DNA from: JANWYT01 sp034437555
GTDB lineage: Bacteria; Chloroflexota; Anaerolineae; Aggregatilineales; Phototrophicaceae
Reading direction: 5' to 3'
DNA length: 64,000 nt
Assembly: GCA_034437555.1 (NCBI GenBank)
Contig: DAOTTQ010000037.1
Span: 62,001-126,000, forward strand
Position numbers and translations under genes: made by a program
In this document: piece by piece, positions 17,141 to 25,491 of the stretch
Layout of the letters: the number at the start of each line of letters is the position of its first letter
Numbering within the stretch: the stretch's first letter is position 1
Notes under the pieces: generated by a model
What the model saw: only the letters and a program-made list of their open reading frames with translations
Databases searched by the model: none
What the model was told of the DNA's origin: nothing

Positions 17141-17443
17141 TTAGTCGCCCACAGGGGCAGAAGATGCAGGGGCAGATGGCGCAGGTGCAGAAGGCGCACT
17201 GTCAGCCCTAGGTGCAGGGTTTTCAGACTTTGAATCACTTTTTGTATTAGGAGCAGCAGAGTTTTTTGCGCCCTTGCTGTCGTTGACGTAAAAACCAGAC
17301 CCCTTAAAAATAACACCCATCGACTGGATAAGGCGCGTTACTTTTTGCCCGCTTTCAGGGTCAACTTGCAGTGGGTCGTCTGTAAACTTTTGCTTTACTT
17401 CAAACGTCGTGCCGTCATCTCGGCGATACGTATAGACTGGCAT
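17141..17443 (-). CDS. FmdB-type small protein lacking the zinc-ribbon cysteines
   Basis: A 100-residue protein. MPVYTYRRDDGTTFEV and GVIFKGSGFYVND align with the start and end of the FmdB/CxxC-CxxC-SSSS zinc-ribbon domain, but the four zinc cysteines are absent: CxxC positions hold RDDG-like and DPESG residues and the protein has no cysteine at all. A low-complexity tail rich in Ala, Pro and Ser (SAPAPSAPASSAP) follows, as is common in the family. The ATG has GAGG upstream. It is monocistronic or the end of the ggt operon (92-base gap containing its own promoter). FmdB itself is a poorly understood presumed regulator. Confidence 0.78.
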   Translation of the reverse strand: MPVYTYRRDDGTTFEVKQKFTDDPLQVDPESGQKVTRLIQSMGVIFKGSGFYVNDSKGAKNSAAPNTKSDSKSENPAPRADSAPSAPAPSAPASSAPVGD

Positions 17444-17484
17444 ACAACCATTACCTCGTGTGTTCTCTATCCTATCATAACGAT

Positions 17485-17512
17485 ACTATAGCAGAGAAAC
17501 ATCAGAATTGAA
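17485..17512 (-). promoter_or_regulatory. Promoter upstream of FmdB-like gene
   Basis: On the minus strand TTCAAT, a 16-base spacer ending in TGC, then TATAGT. The -10 ends 41 bases before the start codon. Near-identical to the promoter of the kynB-like gene. Confidence 0.45.
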
Positions 17513-17535
17513 TTAGCGATTTTTGCCAGTGTGGG

Positions 17536-19164
17536 CTAGTAACCCACCACTTGTCCATCTTTGCGTGGGTCACTTCCCCCATACAGCACGCCGTTTTCAT
17601 CGCGCACAATAATTTGCCCGCTTCCAAATAGCCCACGTTCTGCACCCGTTACGGGGCGCACACGGTGCCCCATCTCGGCAAGTTTTGCCATTGTTTCTAC
17701 AGAAAAGCCCTCTTCAACCGCCAACACACTTTCGCCTGTACCTTCTTCTAAACACCAACGGGGACGGTCTAGGGCTTCTTGTGGGTTAAGGGCATCGTCT
17801 ATCATGGCGTTTATCACTTGCAAATGCCCTTGCGGTTGCATAAAGCCCCCCATCACCCCAAACACACTTAGGAGCGTGCCATCATCGCGCAACGACATGG
17901 CGGGAATAATAGTATGATACGGGCGTTTGCCACCCACTAGCGCGTTAGGATGCTCACGGTCTAGCACGAAATTTGCGCCTCTGTTTTGCAAGAAAACGCC
18001 TGTGCCTTCGGCGACAATGCCACTGCCAAAACCCATGTACAGGCTATTGATAAACGAACACGCATTGCCTTCGCCATCCACCACCGATAAATACACCGTA
18101 TCTGATGTATTCGGGGGCATCCCGTAGCTCGGCGGTTGCATAGCAACGCTCTTACTAATTTGCGCTCGGCGTTCTTGGGCATAGTCTTCGCTTAAAAGCC
18201 ACTCTATCGGTGCTTGGTAGTGTTCGGGGTCGGCAACGTGATAGCGCACTTCAGCAAATGCGCACCGCATCGCCTCTACCATTAAATGAATTTTTTCGGG
18301 GTCATCAGGCACGTATTGCGTTAAATCCCAGCCTTGTGCAATGTTCATGGCAATCAGTGCTGCCAGCCCCTGCCCATTGGGCGCGTGTTCCAGCACATCC
18401 ACCCCACGATAGCGATAACGAATCGCCTCGCCCCATGTAGAGGTATGCGCTTTAAGGTCATCAAGGGTCATTAAGCCACCCAAGCTCTGCAACGTGCGGA
18501 CAATGGCTTGCCCTGTTTCACCTTCATAAAAGGCTTGTGCGCCCCCTTCGGCAACCGCTTCAAATGTGCGTGCCATGTGGTGCAATTGCACCATTTGCCC
18601 CACATGGGGCGATTTGCCATTAGGTAAATAATTTCCCGTGTTGGGGCTGTTCTTAAGCAATTTTTCTACACGGGGCGATTGCCATGCCAAACCGTAAACG
18701 GGCGAAACAGGAAAACCATTTTTAGCATAATGAATCGCATCTTTAAGAACCTCTTTAAGGGTCATCCGCCCATGTTTTTGAAGCGTGTCTTGCCAGCCCA
18801 TGGCTGCGCCCGGCACAGTTACCGCATGAACGCTTCTATCGGGGATTGCGCCCGTAATACCTAGCCGTTCTAGCGCGTCTATACTAAGGGCTTGTGGAGC
18901 GCGACCACTGCCATTAAGTGCGGTCACTTGCTTTGTTTTGGCGTCATAGTATAGCGCAAAGCAATCGCCCCCAATCCCTGTACTGGCAGAAGTGACAACG
19001 TTTAGCACAGCAGCAGTCGCCACGGCAGCATCTGCCGCATTACCGCCTTGCATTAAAATTTGCAAGCCCGCCTGTGCTGCCAGTGGGTGTTCTGTGGCTA
19101 CCATCCCACGTTGGGCGAGTACCATGCTACGGCGTGAAGAAAACGCCAAGTCCATCGGTTTCAT
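17536..19164 (-). CDS. ggt: Gamma-glutamyltransferase family protein (YwrD-like)
   Basis: A 542-residue Ntn hydrolase. The family signature GGNAADAAVATA is at residues 40-51, and the autocleavage nucleophile is Thr356 in NTSDTVYLSVVDGEGN, which would give subunits of about 355 and 187 residues. The GSGIV and GGKRPYHTIIP motifs of the small subunit are present. No signal peptide is seen, unlike secreted GGTs, so a cytoplasmic YwrD-like enzyme is likely; the true substrate (glutathione, gamma-glutamyl peptide or other) is unknown. Its ATG overlaps the stop of the upstream DUF4177-like gene by four bases, so the two are translationally coupled. Confidence 0.9.
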   Translation of the reverse strand: MKPMDLAFSSRRSMVLAQRGMVATEHPLAAQAGLQILMQGGNAADAAVATAAVLNVVTSASTGIGGDCFALYYDAKTKQVTALNGSGRAPQALSIDALERLGITGAIPDRSVHAVTVPGAAMGWQDTLQKHGRMTLKEVLKDAIHYAKNGFPVSPVYGLAWQSPRVEKLLKNSPNTGNYLPNGKSPHVGQMVQLHHMARTFEAVAEGGAQAFYEGETGQAIVRTLQSLGGLMTLDDLKAHTSTWGEAIRYRYRGVDVLEHAPNGQGLAALIAMNIAQGWDLTQYVPDDPEKIHLMVEAMRCAFAEVRYHVADPEHYQAPIEWLLSEDYAQERRAQISKSVAMQPPSYGMPPNTSDTVYLSVVDGEGNACSFINSLYMGFGSGIVAEGTGVFLQNRGANFVLDREHPNALVGGKRPYHTIIPAMSLRDDGTLLSVFGVMGGFMQPQGHLQVINAMIDDALNPQEALDRPRWCLEEGTGESVLAVEEGFSVETMAKLAEMGHRVRPVTGAERGLFGSGQIIVRDENGVLYGGSDPRKDGQVVGY

Positions 19165-19412
19165 TCATCGTCCTTTTCTGCACTGTCATCGGCTTTGGGT
19201 TGTTCGAGGGGTTTAAGCGATGCCGCAGGACGCTTAAAAAGATAGTTTTCGCCGTCAAAAGTCACTAGTTCATAGCCTTGCTTGCCTAGTCGATTGAGAA
19301 CGTCATGCAAAAGGAAGTCTTTCCATTCGCCCACTTTTTCATTGTTCACGCGATAGTTAATGCCATACGACTTAAGGATATTAAGTACCAGATAGTCCCA
19401 GCGTTGCATCAT
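19161..19412 (-). CDS. DUF4177-like small protein (83 aa)
   Basis: RWDYLVLNIL near the N-terminus and LNRLGKQGYELVTFDGENYLFKRP form the compact strand-helix-strand pattern of DUF4177 proteins, in which an N-terminal W(E/D)Y strand and a G(W/Y)ELV helix-strand recur. A charged tail (PKADDSAEKDDE) follows. Function is unknown. It heads a coupled operon with ggt. A paralogue of similar layout is at 36386-36583. Confidence 0.72.
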   Translation of the reverse strand: MMQRWDYLVLNILKSYGINYRVNNEKVGEWKDFLLHDVLNRLGKQGYELVTFDGENYLFKRPAASLKPLEQPKADDSAEKDDE

Positions 19413-19603
19413 TTCTCATTCCTTTGGTTACGAGAGGTATAACAACCAGTATAACAAATTTCACCTCATGTTGCCTTTATTCTTCGTTATCAGAGTGACT
19501 ATCCCTATTCGCACCTCATCAAATCTTGTAACATTATTTGCGATAAGGTTACACATTTCAAACGCCCATCCAAAAACCGTAGTTCACGGAGATTTTAGCG
19601 TAT
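19413..19603. promoter_or_regulatory. Divergent intergenic region upstream of metH
   Basis: A 191-base region between the DUF4177-like gene and metH. The only structure noted is TGTAAC at 19527-19532 and its complement GTTACA at 19548-19553, 15 bases apart. I see no cobalamin (B12-box) or SAM riboswitch pattern. Confidence 0.3.
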
Positions 19604-22600
19604 ATGACCATCCAACCCATCCAAAATTTACCTTTTTCTAATCGGCGTTATTTAGATGCTGTCGCCGACCATGTCGTTATCTTTGATGGCGCAATGGGAA
19701 CAAGCATCCAGCTTTACAACCTAACCGCCGAAGACTTTGGCGGAGAACATCTTAACGGCTGTAATGACTACTTAGTCATCACGCGCCCCGATGTCATTCA
19801 AGCCATCCATGAGTCATTTTTGGCTGTAGGCAGCGAAGTGGTAGAAACCAATACCTTCCGCTCTAATCGGCTCACATTGGCAGAGTATGGCTTACAAGAC
19901 GAAACGCTTACCCTTAACCGCACGGCGGCCCGTGTGGCACGCGCCGCCTGTGATATTTGGGAGCAAAAAACGGGTATTCCACGCATGGTTGCGGGTAGCA
20001 TTGGGCCCACAGGCAAGCTTCCTAGTGGCAACGACCCCGACCTAAGCAACATTAGCTTTGAGGAACTTGCCAGCATCTTTTATCAACAAGCGCAAGGCTT
20101 GGTAGAGGGTGGCGTGGACGTGCTTCTAATTGAAACCAGCCAAGACATCCTAGAAGTAAAGGCTGCTGTTCACGGGATTCACCGCTACTTTTTAGAAAGT
20201 GGCAATCGCGTGCCATTACAGGTACAAATTACGCTGGATGTGAGTGGGCGTATGTTGTTTGGTACAGACATCGCCAGCGCACTCGCTACCCTAGAAGCCC
20301 TGCACATTGACACTATTGGGATGAATTGCTCTACAGGTCCCGAATACATGCGTGCGCCTATCCAGTATCTTGTAGAAAATAGCCCCTTCCCCATCAGCGT
20401 GCTTCCTAACGCAGGCTTGCCCATTAACGTAGACGGTGAAGCCGTTTACCCTATGGAACCCGAACCCTTTAGCGACATGGTCAGCGAATTTACACGCTGG
20501 GGCGTAAGCATTGTGGGCGGTTGCTGTGGCACACGCCCCGAACACCTTGCCAAACTTTATGAAAAAGTGCATGGTCACACCCACCAAGACCTGATTGACG
20601 GCAAAGCCACACGCGCACCCCAAAAACAACGCGAGGTCACACGCGAAGCTGTCGCTTCATCGGGTATGAAAGCCATGCCCCTCATTCAAACTCCGGGTCC
20701 AACCATCATCGGTGAGCGCGTCAACTCACAAGGTAGCCGTAAAGTAAAACGCCTGTTACTAGAAGGTGACTATGACAGCATCCTGCAAATTGCCGTTGAG
20801 CAAGTAAACAGTGGCGCACACTTGCTAGATGTTTGCGTGGCACTGACAGAACGCACTGACGAAAAAGAGCAAATGGAGCAACTCGTTAAGCGGTTGGCAA
20901 TGTCAATCGAAATTCCATTGGTAATTGACACTACCGAACCCGAAGTGGCTGAAGCAGCCCTTGCGATGTATCCCGGCAAAGCCATCATCAACGGCAATAA
21001 CCTTGAAAATGGGCGTGAACGCATCGACCAAATTTTGCCACTCGCCAAGAAATACGGGGCAGCTGTCCTTTCCATGACCATTGACGAAGACGGCATGGCA
21101 CATACCCGCGAGAAAAAGTTTGAGGTTGCCAAGCGCATTACCGAAATCGCCGTCAATGAATATGGCATGTCTCCCGAAGACCTCATCTTTGATGCACTTA
21201 CGTTTCCCCTTACCACAGGGCAAGCCGACCTGCGCGAAGATTCCATTGAAACCCTAGAAGGCATTCGCCTCATCAAAGAAGGCTTGCCCGGTGTTCTTAC
21301 GGCATTAGGCGTTAGCAATGTGTCCTTTGGTATTGGCGAAGGGGCGCGTGGCGTACTGAATAGTGTGTTCTTGTATCACGCGGTACAAGCAGGCTTAGAC
21401 ATGGCAATTGTGAACCCGGCACACATTACCCCCTATTCAGAAATTCCAGATGACCAGCGCAAAATTGCCAATGACCTCATCTACAACACCGATGAGGATG
21501 CCCTACCACGCTTTATCCAGTATTTTGAAGCCAATACCGTCAGTGCGGGCAAACAAGAAGAAGACCCCACCGCCAACATGACCGCCGAAGAAGCGATTCA
21601 TTGGCAAATTGTGCATCGCAAAAAAGAAGGCATCGAAGCCCTCATTGACACTTGCCTTACCCGCCAAGATGCCGTTAGCGTGTTGAACAAAGTGCTATTG
21701 CCCGCCATGAAAGAAGTCGGCGACAAGTTCGGTTCAGGTGAGCTTATCTTGCCCTTTGTGTTGCAATCCGCCGAAGCCATGAAGAAAAGCGTGGGCTACC
21801 TAGAGCAATTCATGGACAAGTTAGAGGGTAGCACCAAAGGCACAGTCGTTTTAGCTACCGTCTACGGTGACGTTCACGACATTGGCAAGAACTTGGTCAA
21901 GACCATTTTAAGCAACAACGGTTACACGGTGCATGATATTGGCAAGCAAGTTCCCGCCAACACCATCATCGAAAAAGCCATCGAGTACAAAGCAGATGCT
22001 ATTGGCTTATCTGCGCTTCTCGTAAGTACATCAAAACAAATGCCCCTCATCGTAAATGAACTCTCTCGGCGTGGGCTAAAGTACCCCGTACTTGTAGGGG
22101 GTGCAGCCATCAACCGCAAGTTTGGGCGGCGTATCTTGTTCTTAGACGGTTCTGGTGAACCCTATGAGCCGGGCGTGTTCTATTGCCAAGATGCCTTTGA
22201 AGGCTTGGATGTGATGGATAAGCTGGTGGGTGAAAATCGTGAAGCCTTCTTGCAAGAAGTCATCAACGAAGGCTATATAGAAATGGGCAAGCCCGCCCGT
22301 AAAACACGCGCCTCTCGTGGGGCAAATGTGGTACGCACGCTTAAGACTGCGCCCACGCTTCCCGCACCGCCTGTTTGGGGTGTGCAAACCGTGCTAGAAA
22401 TGCCTCTTGAAGTGGTACTTCAATACCTTCATAAGCCCGAACTCTATCGCCTTTCGTGGGGCGCAAAGAACAAGCAAGGCACAGAGTGGGAAAAACTAGA
22501 ACGCGAATTTGAAGCGCGCCTAGCTCAAATGACCAAGCAAGCCCTTAAAAACGGGTCGCTCAAGCCCCAAGCCGTGTATGGCTACTTGCCTGCCAATAGT

Positions 22601-23161
22601 GAGGGAGACGACCTGATAATCTGGGATGCAGACATTTATGTCAAAGAAGGACGCACCGTAGAGAAAGCTCGTCTATCGTTCCCACGCCAGCAAGAAGGCG
22701 AATACCTGTGCCTGAGCGATTACTATGAACCTGTGGGTGGGCGTGGCGTGGATGTGTGCGTCTTGCAAGCCGTCACCGTTGGCGAAGTTGCCAGCAAAGC
22801 CTTTGATGTGCTACAACAAAGCGACCAATACACCGAAGCCTATTATTTTCATGGGCTTGCCGTACAAGCTGCCGAAGCCACCGCCAATTATATGACGCAT
22901 TTTATCCGTCAAAATCTAAAGTTGGCAGAAGGACAAGGCAAACGCTATAGCTGGGGCTACCCTGCTTGCCCCGACCTTGACGACCATGCGATCGTATGGG
23001 GCTTAATGCCACAAATTGAGGAGAAAATCGGTATTTCACTCACCGAATCCTTCCAGCTTGTGCCAGAACAAAGCACCGCAGCTATTTTTGCTCATCACCC
23101 CGATGCAAAATACTATAGTGTGGGTTCACTAGACCGTTCTGTACAAATTTTAGGCGAATAA
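19604..23161 (+). CDS. metH: Cobalamin-dependent methionine synthase
   Basis: A 1185-residue full-length MetH that transfers a methyl group from methyltetrahydrofolate to homocysteine through cobalamin. Domains in order: homocysteine-binding barrel (residues ~20-325) with zinc ligands Cys242 (GMNCSTGP) and Cys307-Cys308 (GGCCGTRPEH); pterin-binding barrel (~360-640, starting TIIGERVNSQGSRKV); B12 cap (~655-740); B12-binding fold with DVHDIGKN at 756-763, His758 being the lower cobalt ligand; activation domain (~920-1185) with HGLAVQAAEATA and RYSWGYPACPDL for SAM reactivation. GGAG lies 12 bases before the ATG. All key residues are intact. A terminator follows directly. Confidence 0.97.
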   Translation: MTIQPIQNLPFSNRRYLDAVADHVVIFDGAMGTSIQLYNLTAEDFGGEHLNGCNDYLVITRPDVIQAIHESFLAVGSEVVETNTFRSNRLTLAEYGLQDETLTLNRTAARVARAACDIWEQKTGIPRMVAGSIGPTGKLPSGNDPDLSNISFEELASIFYQQAQGLVEGGVDVLLIETSQDILEVKAAVHGIHRYFLESGNRVPLQVQITLDVSGRMLFGTDIASALATLEALHIDTIGMNCSTGPEYMRAPIQYLVENSPFPISVLPNAGLPINVDGEAVYPMEPEPFSDMVSEFTRWGVSIVGGCCGTRPEHLAKLYEKVHGHTHQDLIDGKATRAPQKQREVTREAVASSGMKAMPLIQTPGPTIIGERVNSQGSRKVKRLLLEGDYDSILQIAVEQVNSGAHLLDVCVALTERTDEKEQMEQLVKRLAMSIEIPLVIDTTEPEVAEAALAMYPGKAIINGNNLENGRERIDQILPLAKKYGAAVLSMTIDEDGMAHTREKKFEVAKRITEIAVNEYGMSPEDLIFDALTFPLTTGQADLREDSIETLEGIRLIKEGLPGVLTALGVSNVSFGIGEGARGVLNSVFLYHAVQAGLDMAIVNPAHITPYSEIPDDQRKIANDLIYNTDEDALPRFIQYFEANTVSAGKQEEDPTANMTAEEAIHWQIVHRKKEGIEALIDTCLTRQDAVSVLNKVLLPAMKEVGDKFGSGELILPFVLQSAEAMKKSVGYLEQFMDKLEGSTKGTVVLATVYGDVHDIGKNLVKTILSNNGYTVHDIGKQVPANTIIEKAIEYKADAIGLSALLVSTSKQMPLIVNELSRRGLKYPVLVGGAAINRKFGRRILFLDGSGEPYEPGVFYCQDAFEGLDVMDKLVGENREAFLQEVINEGYIEMGKPARKTRASRGANVVRTLKTAPTLPAPPVWGVQTVLEMPLEVVLQYLHKPELYRLSWGAKNKQGTEWEKLEREFEARLAQMTKQALKNGSLKPQAVYGYLPANSEGDDLIIWDADIYVKEGRTVEKARLSFPRQQEGEYLCLSDYYEPVGGRGVDVCVLQAVTVGEVASKAFDVLQQSDQYTEAYYFHGLAVQAAEATANYMTHFIRQNLKLAEGQGKRYSWGYPACPDLDDHAIVWGLMPQIEEKIGISLTESFQLVPEQSTAAIFAHHPDAKYYSVGSLDRSVQILGE

Positions 23162-23185
23162 ACGCCCATTAACCTCGCCCTTCTT

Positions 23186-23218
23186 AAACGGTGAAGCCTC
23201 GTATGCTTCACCGTTTTT
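23186..23218 (+). terminator. Hairpin terminator after metH
   Basis: A 12-bp perfect stem (23186-23197 with 23205-23216; core CGGTGAAGC), 7-base loop and a short T run. It reaches into the early in-frame start codons of the Uma2 gene, which supports the later start at 23268. Confidence 0.8.
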
Positions 23219-23267
23219 GATTATGATGAAACCTAAAAAGCAAAAAGAAGCGCAGGAGTCATCTGCC

Positions 23268-23825
23268 ATGACAAGCCAACCCCCTGAGAGCGTTCAAATT
23301 ACACTGGCTGAATATGAAGCTTTAATTGCCTTGCCTGAAAACACGAACAAAGTGTTTGAATGGGTAGACGGGGAGATTGCAGAAAAAACGCCTAGCTTTG
23401 TGCCGTCAAAAATTGCAGGTTGGGTACTGACCTTCATCAACATCCATCTCATAAAAAACCCAATCGGTTATGTGACCGGCGAACAAGGCGGGTATCGGCT
23501 AAGTGAGGACACCTTACTCATTCCTGATGTCGGCTATATCAGCAAAGCACGCCTGCCAGAGATGCCAGAACGTGAAGTCCTTGTCGCACCCGATTTAGCA
23601 GTAGAAGTGAAGTCCCCTTCGGATAGCAAACGTGCCATGCGACAAAAAGCAGAACGCTATCTAAAGCATGGCACAAGTTTGGTTTGGCTTGTCTTTCCAG
23701 AAGAACAGCGTATCGAAGTTTATGTCCCTAACCAAGATGTGATAGAACTCGGCTTGGAGGACACTTTAGACGGCGGAGAAGTGCTTCCTAGCTTTACACT
23801 CGCTATCAAAGAGCTATTCAGCTAA
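23268..23825 (+). CDS. Uma2-family (DUF820) putative endonuclease
   Basis: A 185-residue PD-(D/E)xK fold protein. The ITLAEYEALIAL start, the FEWVDGEI motif, and the catalytic pair in LIPDVGYI and LAVEVKSPSD (E-x-K) are all present. ATG 23268 is chosen because AGGAG lies nine bases upstream and earlier in-frame starts fall inside the metH terminator. DUF820 proteins are abundant in Chloroflexi and cyanobacteria, often as many copies, and their role is unresolved. It is not beside any transposase. Its stop overlaps the next convergent gene by four bases (CTAA). Confidence 0.88.
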   Translation: MTSQPPESVQITLAEYEALIALPENTNKVFEWVDGEIAEKTPSFVPSKIAGWVLTFINIHLIKNPIGYVTGEQGGYRLSEDTLLIPDVGYISKARLPEMPEREVLVAPDLAVEVKSPSDSKRAMRQKAERYLKHGTSLVWLVFPEEQRIEVYVPNQDVIELGLEDTLDGGEVLPSFTLAIKELFS

Positions 23826-24199
23826 GACATTTCAGCAATGGCACGCGCACGCGCTAGGCTTTCAGCAAATTCGACATTGTCTAGTGATTGTTGTGTGGCA
23901 CGTGCCAAAAGGTCTTTAAGCATTTCTAGCACATGCCCCTTTTCAACCACCAAAATTTTCTCTGGCATAGGGTTAATCTTCACACTAAAGAGCTTTTGCA
24001 AATTGGCAACGAATGCTTTTTGGGGCAAACGACTCTCGCTAAAATCATAAATGTAATGAATAAGATGGGTCACATCCAACGCCAAATCTTCGGCGTACTG
24101 TAGCCCTTCTCTAAACTCAAACCAAGTCCAATCCCCTTCAAACTTAAAGAGAATAATTTTTTGGCTGTTTTCGTTGTCCCACTTTACTTGTACTACCAT
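23822..24199 (-). CDS. Hypothetical protein, 125 aa, possible STAS/SpoIIAA-like fold
   Basis: The protein begins with a strand-rich region (VQVKWDNENSQKIILFKFEGDWTWFEF is the start; only short parts are conserved-looking) followed by helical and strand segments: IHYIYDFSESRLP, then PEKILVVEKGHVLEML. The length and alternation of strands and helices recall SpoIIAA/STAS-like proteins, but no phosphorylatable motif is evident. Overlaps the Uma2 gene by four bases at its 3' end. I do not claim a function. Confidence 0.65.
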   Translation of the reverse strand: MVVQVKWDNENSQKIILFKFEGDWTWFEFREGLQYAEDLALDVTHLIHYIYDFSESRLPQKAFVANLQKLFSVKINPMPEKILVVEKGHVLEMLKDLLARATQQSLDNVEFAESLARARAIAEMS

Positions 24200-24358
24200 C
24201 GGGTATTTTGTCCTATATTGATGATATCATGCTAAAATTCTAACATAAAACCCGTTTATTGTTTGGAAGATGTGACGAACATCATTGAGCAATTTGTGGA
24301 CTACCGATAGGATAAAGGACAAAACGTTTTTTAACGCACAAAAAAGGCTTATTATCGC

Positions 24359-25423
24359 ATGGCAGAAACAAGGCTCATTACCATAGAACGCCACATCCAA
24401 GAGCAACAAAAACTATTCCCGCAAGCCACAGGCAAGTTTACAGAAATGCTTCAAGACATGGCACTAGCCGCCAAAATTATTGCCCGTGAAACCACACGCG
24501 CAGGGCTGGCGGATATATTGGGCGCAACCGAAACGCACAATACTTTTGGAGAACGCCAGCAAAAACTAGATATGTTTGCAGACGAGATTATCTTTAAGAT
24601 GAACGACCATACAGGGCGTGTGTGTGCCATGGTCAGCGAAGAACACGAAGACCTTATAGACATTCCGCCCCATTATGACAGTGGCAGTTATGTCCTTATC
24701 TATGACCCCCTTGATGGGTCGTCTAATATTGATGTCAACGTTTCTATTGGCACGATTTTCTCTATTCACCGCAAATACACACGTGGGGAACGTGGCACGT
24801 TAGATGACGTACTACAAGAGGGCAAACGATTGGTAGCGGCAGGTTATGTCATTTACGGTAGCAGTACCATGATGGTGTACACCACAGGAAGCGGTGTTCA
24901 TGGCTTTACCCTAGACCCCGCCATCGGCGAGTTCCTCTTGTCCCACCCCAATATCCGCATCCCCGATAAACCCAAATACTACAGCGTGAATCATGGTAGT
25001 GAAAAATATTGGACAGCAGGCATACGGCGTTACGTCAAATGGCTACAAGGGATTGAAGGCGAAGGACACACCCCACTAGGGCATCGCTATATTGGCTCTA
25101 TGGTCAGTGATATTCACCGCAATTTGCTACAGGGGGGCGTTTTCTTATACCCCGCCACCTTACAAGAAACCGATAAGCCCTATGGCAAAATTCGCTTAAT
25201 GTATGAAGCACAAGCGCTCGCTTTTATTGCACAACAAGCCGGTGGCTACGCCAGCGACGGCATAGGAGACATCTTGGACATTCGCCCTCACTCTCTACAC
25301 CAGCGCGTTCCTTTTTTTGTGGGCAACGAAGCCCTTGTACGCCAAGCAGAACACTACATCCGCGAACACGACCATGACTGGTTGAAAGCCTATTTGCCCT
25401 ATCGCAACACCCAACGTACCTAA
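24359..25423 (+). CDS. fbp: Class I fructose-1,6-bisphosphatase
   Basis: A 354-residue enzyme that hydrolyses fructose 1,6-bisphosphate to fructose 6-phosphate in gluconeogenesis. The metal-binding site is formed by the SEEHED cluster at residues 93-98 and YDPLDGSSN (Asp116, Asp119) at 115-123; KIRLMYEAQALAFI near 277 is the C-terminal substrate region. Length matches the family (about 330-360). AAGG lies upstream of the ATG. The gene stands alone, ended by a strong hairpin. All catalytic residues are present. Confidence 0.96.
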   Translation: MAETRLITIERHIQEQQKLFPQATGKFTEMLQDMALAAKIIARETTRAGLADILGATETHNTFGERQQKLDMFADEIIFKMNDHTGRVCAMVSEEHEDLIDIPPHYDSGSYVLIYDPLDGSSNIDVNVSIGTIFSIHRKYTRGERGTLDDVLQEGKRLVAAGYVIYGSSTMMVYTTGSGVHGFTLDPAIGEFLLSHPNIRIPDKPKYYSVNHGSEKYWTAGIRRYVKWLQGIEGEGHTPLGHRYIGSMVSDIHRNLLQGGVFLYPATLQETDKPYGKIRLMYEAQALAFIAQQAGGYASDGIGDILDIRPHSLHQRVPFFVGNEALVRQAEHYIREHDHDWLKAYLPYRNTQRT

Positions 25424-25426
25424 AGT

Positions 25427-25462
25427 AAAGAGGGGCATAACTTTCGTTACGCCCCTCTTTTT
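25427..25462 (+). terminator. Terminator between fbp and the VWA gene
   Basis: A 15-bp stem with one mismatch (25427-25441 with 25446-25460), 4-base loop TTTC, and a T run. A and T tracts flank it, so it probably serves both convergent genes. Confidence 0.85.
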
Positions 25463-25491
25463 GTGTTTTAGTTTTTATGGGGCACGATAGC

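Noticed and set aside
17149..17215. Apparent tandem repeat or CRISPR-like unit near the FmdB gene
   Set aside because: It is Ala/Pro/Ser-rich coding sequence (SAPSAPAPSAPASSAP); codon-level repetition explains it.
15386..17443. A full CBASS or other phage-defence operon
   Set aside because: No nucleotide cyclase, NTPase, reverse transcriptase, helicase or toxin gene is present. Only a possible effector-like domain exists, so the claim is kept as a question.
19413..19603. Cobalamin or SAM riboswitch before metH
   Set aside because: I looked for the conserved B12-box core and SAM-type stems; none is visible in the 191 bases.
20770..21318. 182-aa minus-strand ORF inside metH
   Set aside because: It is Ser/Met-rich, lacks a ribosome site and lies within the well-conserved pterin domain of MetH.
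23186..23825. Uma2 gene and hairpin as a small mobile element
   Set aside because: No terminal repeats, target duplications or transposase; the hairpin fits a metH terminator.
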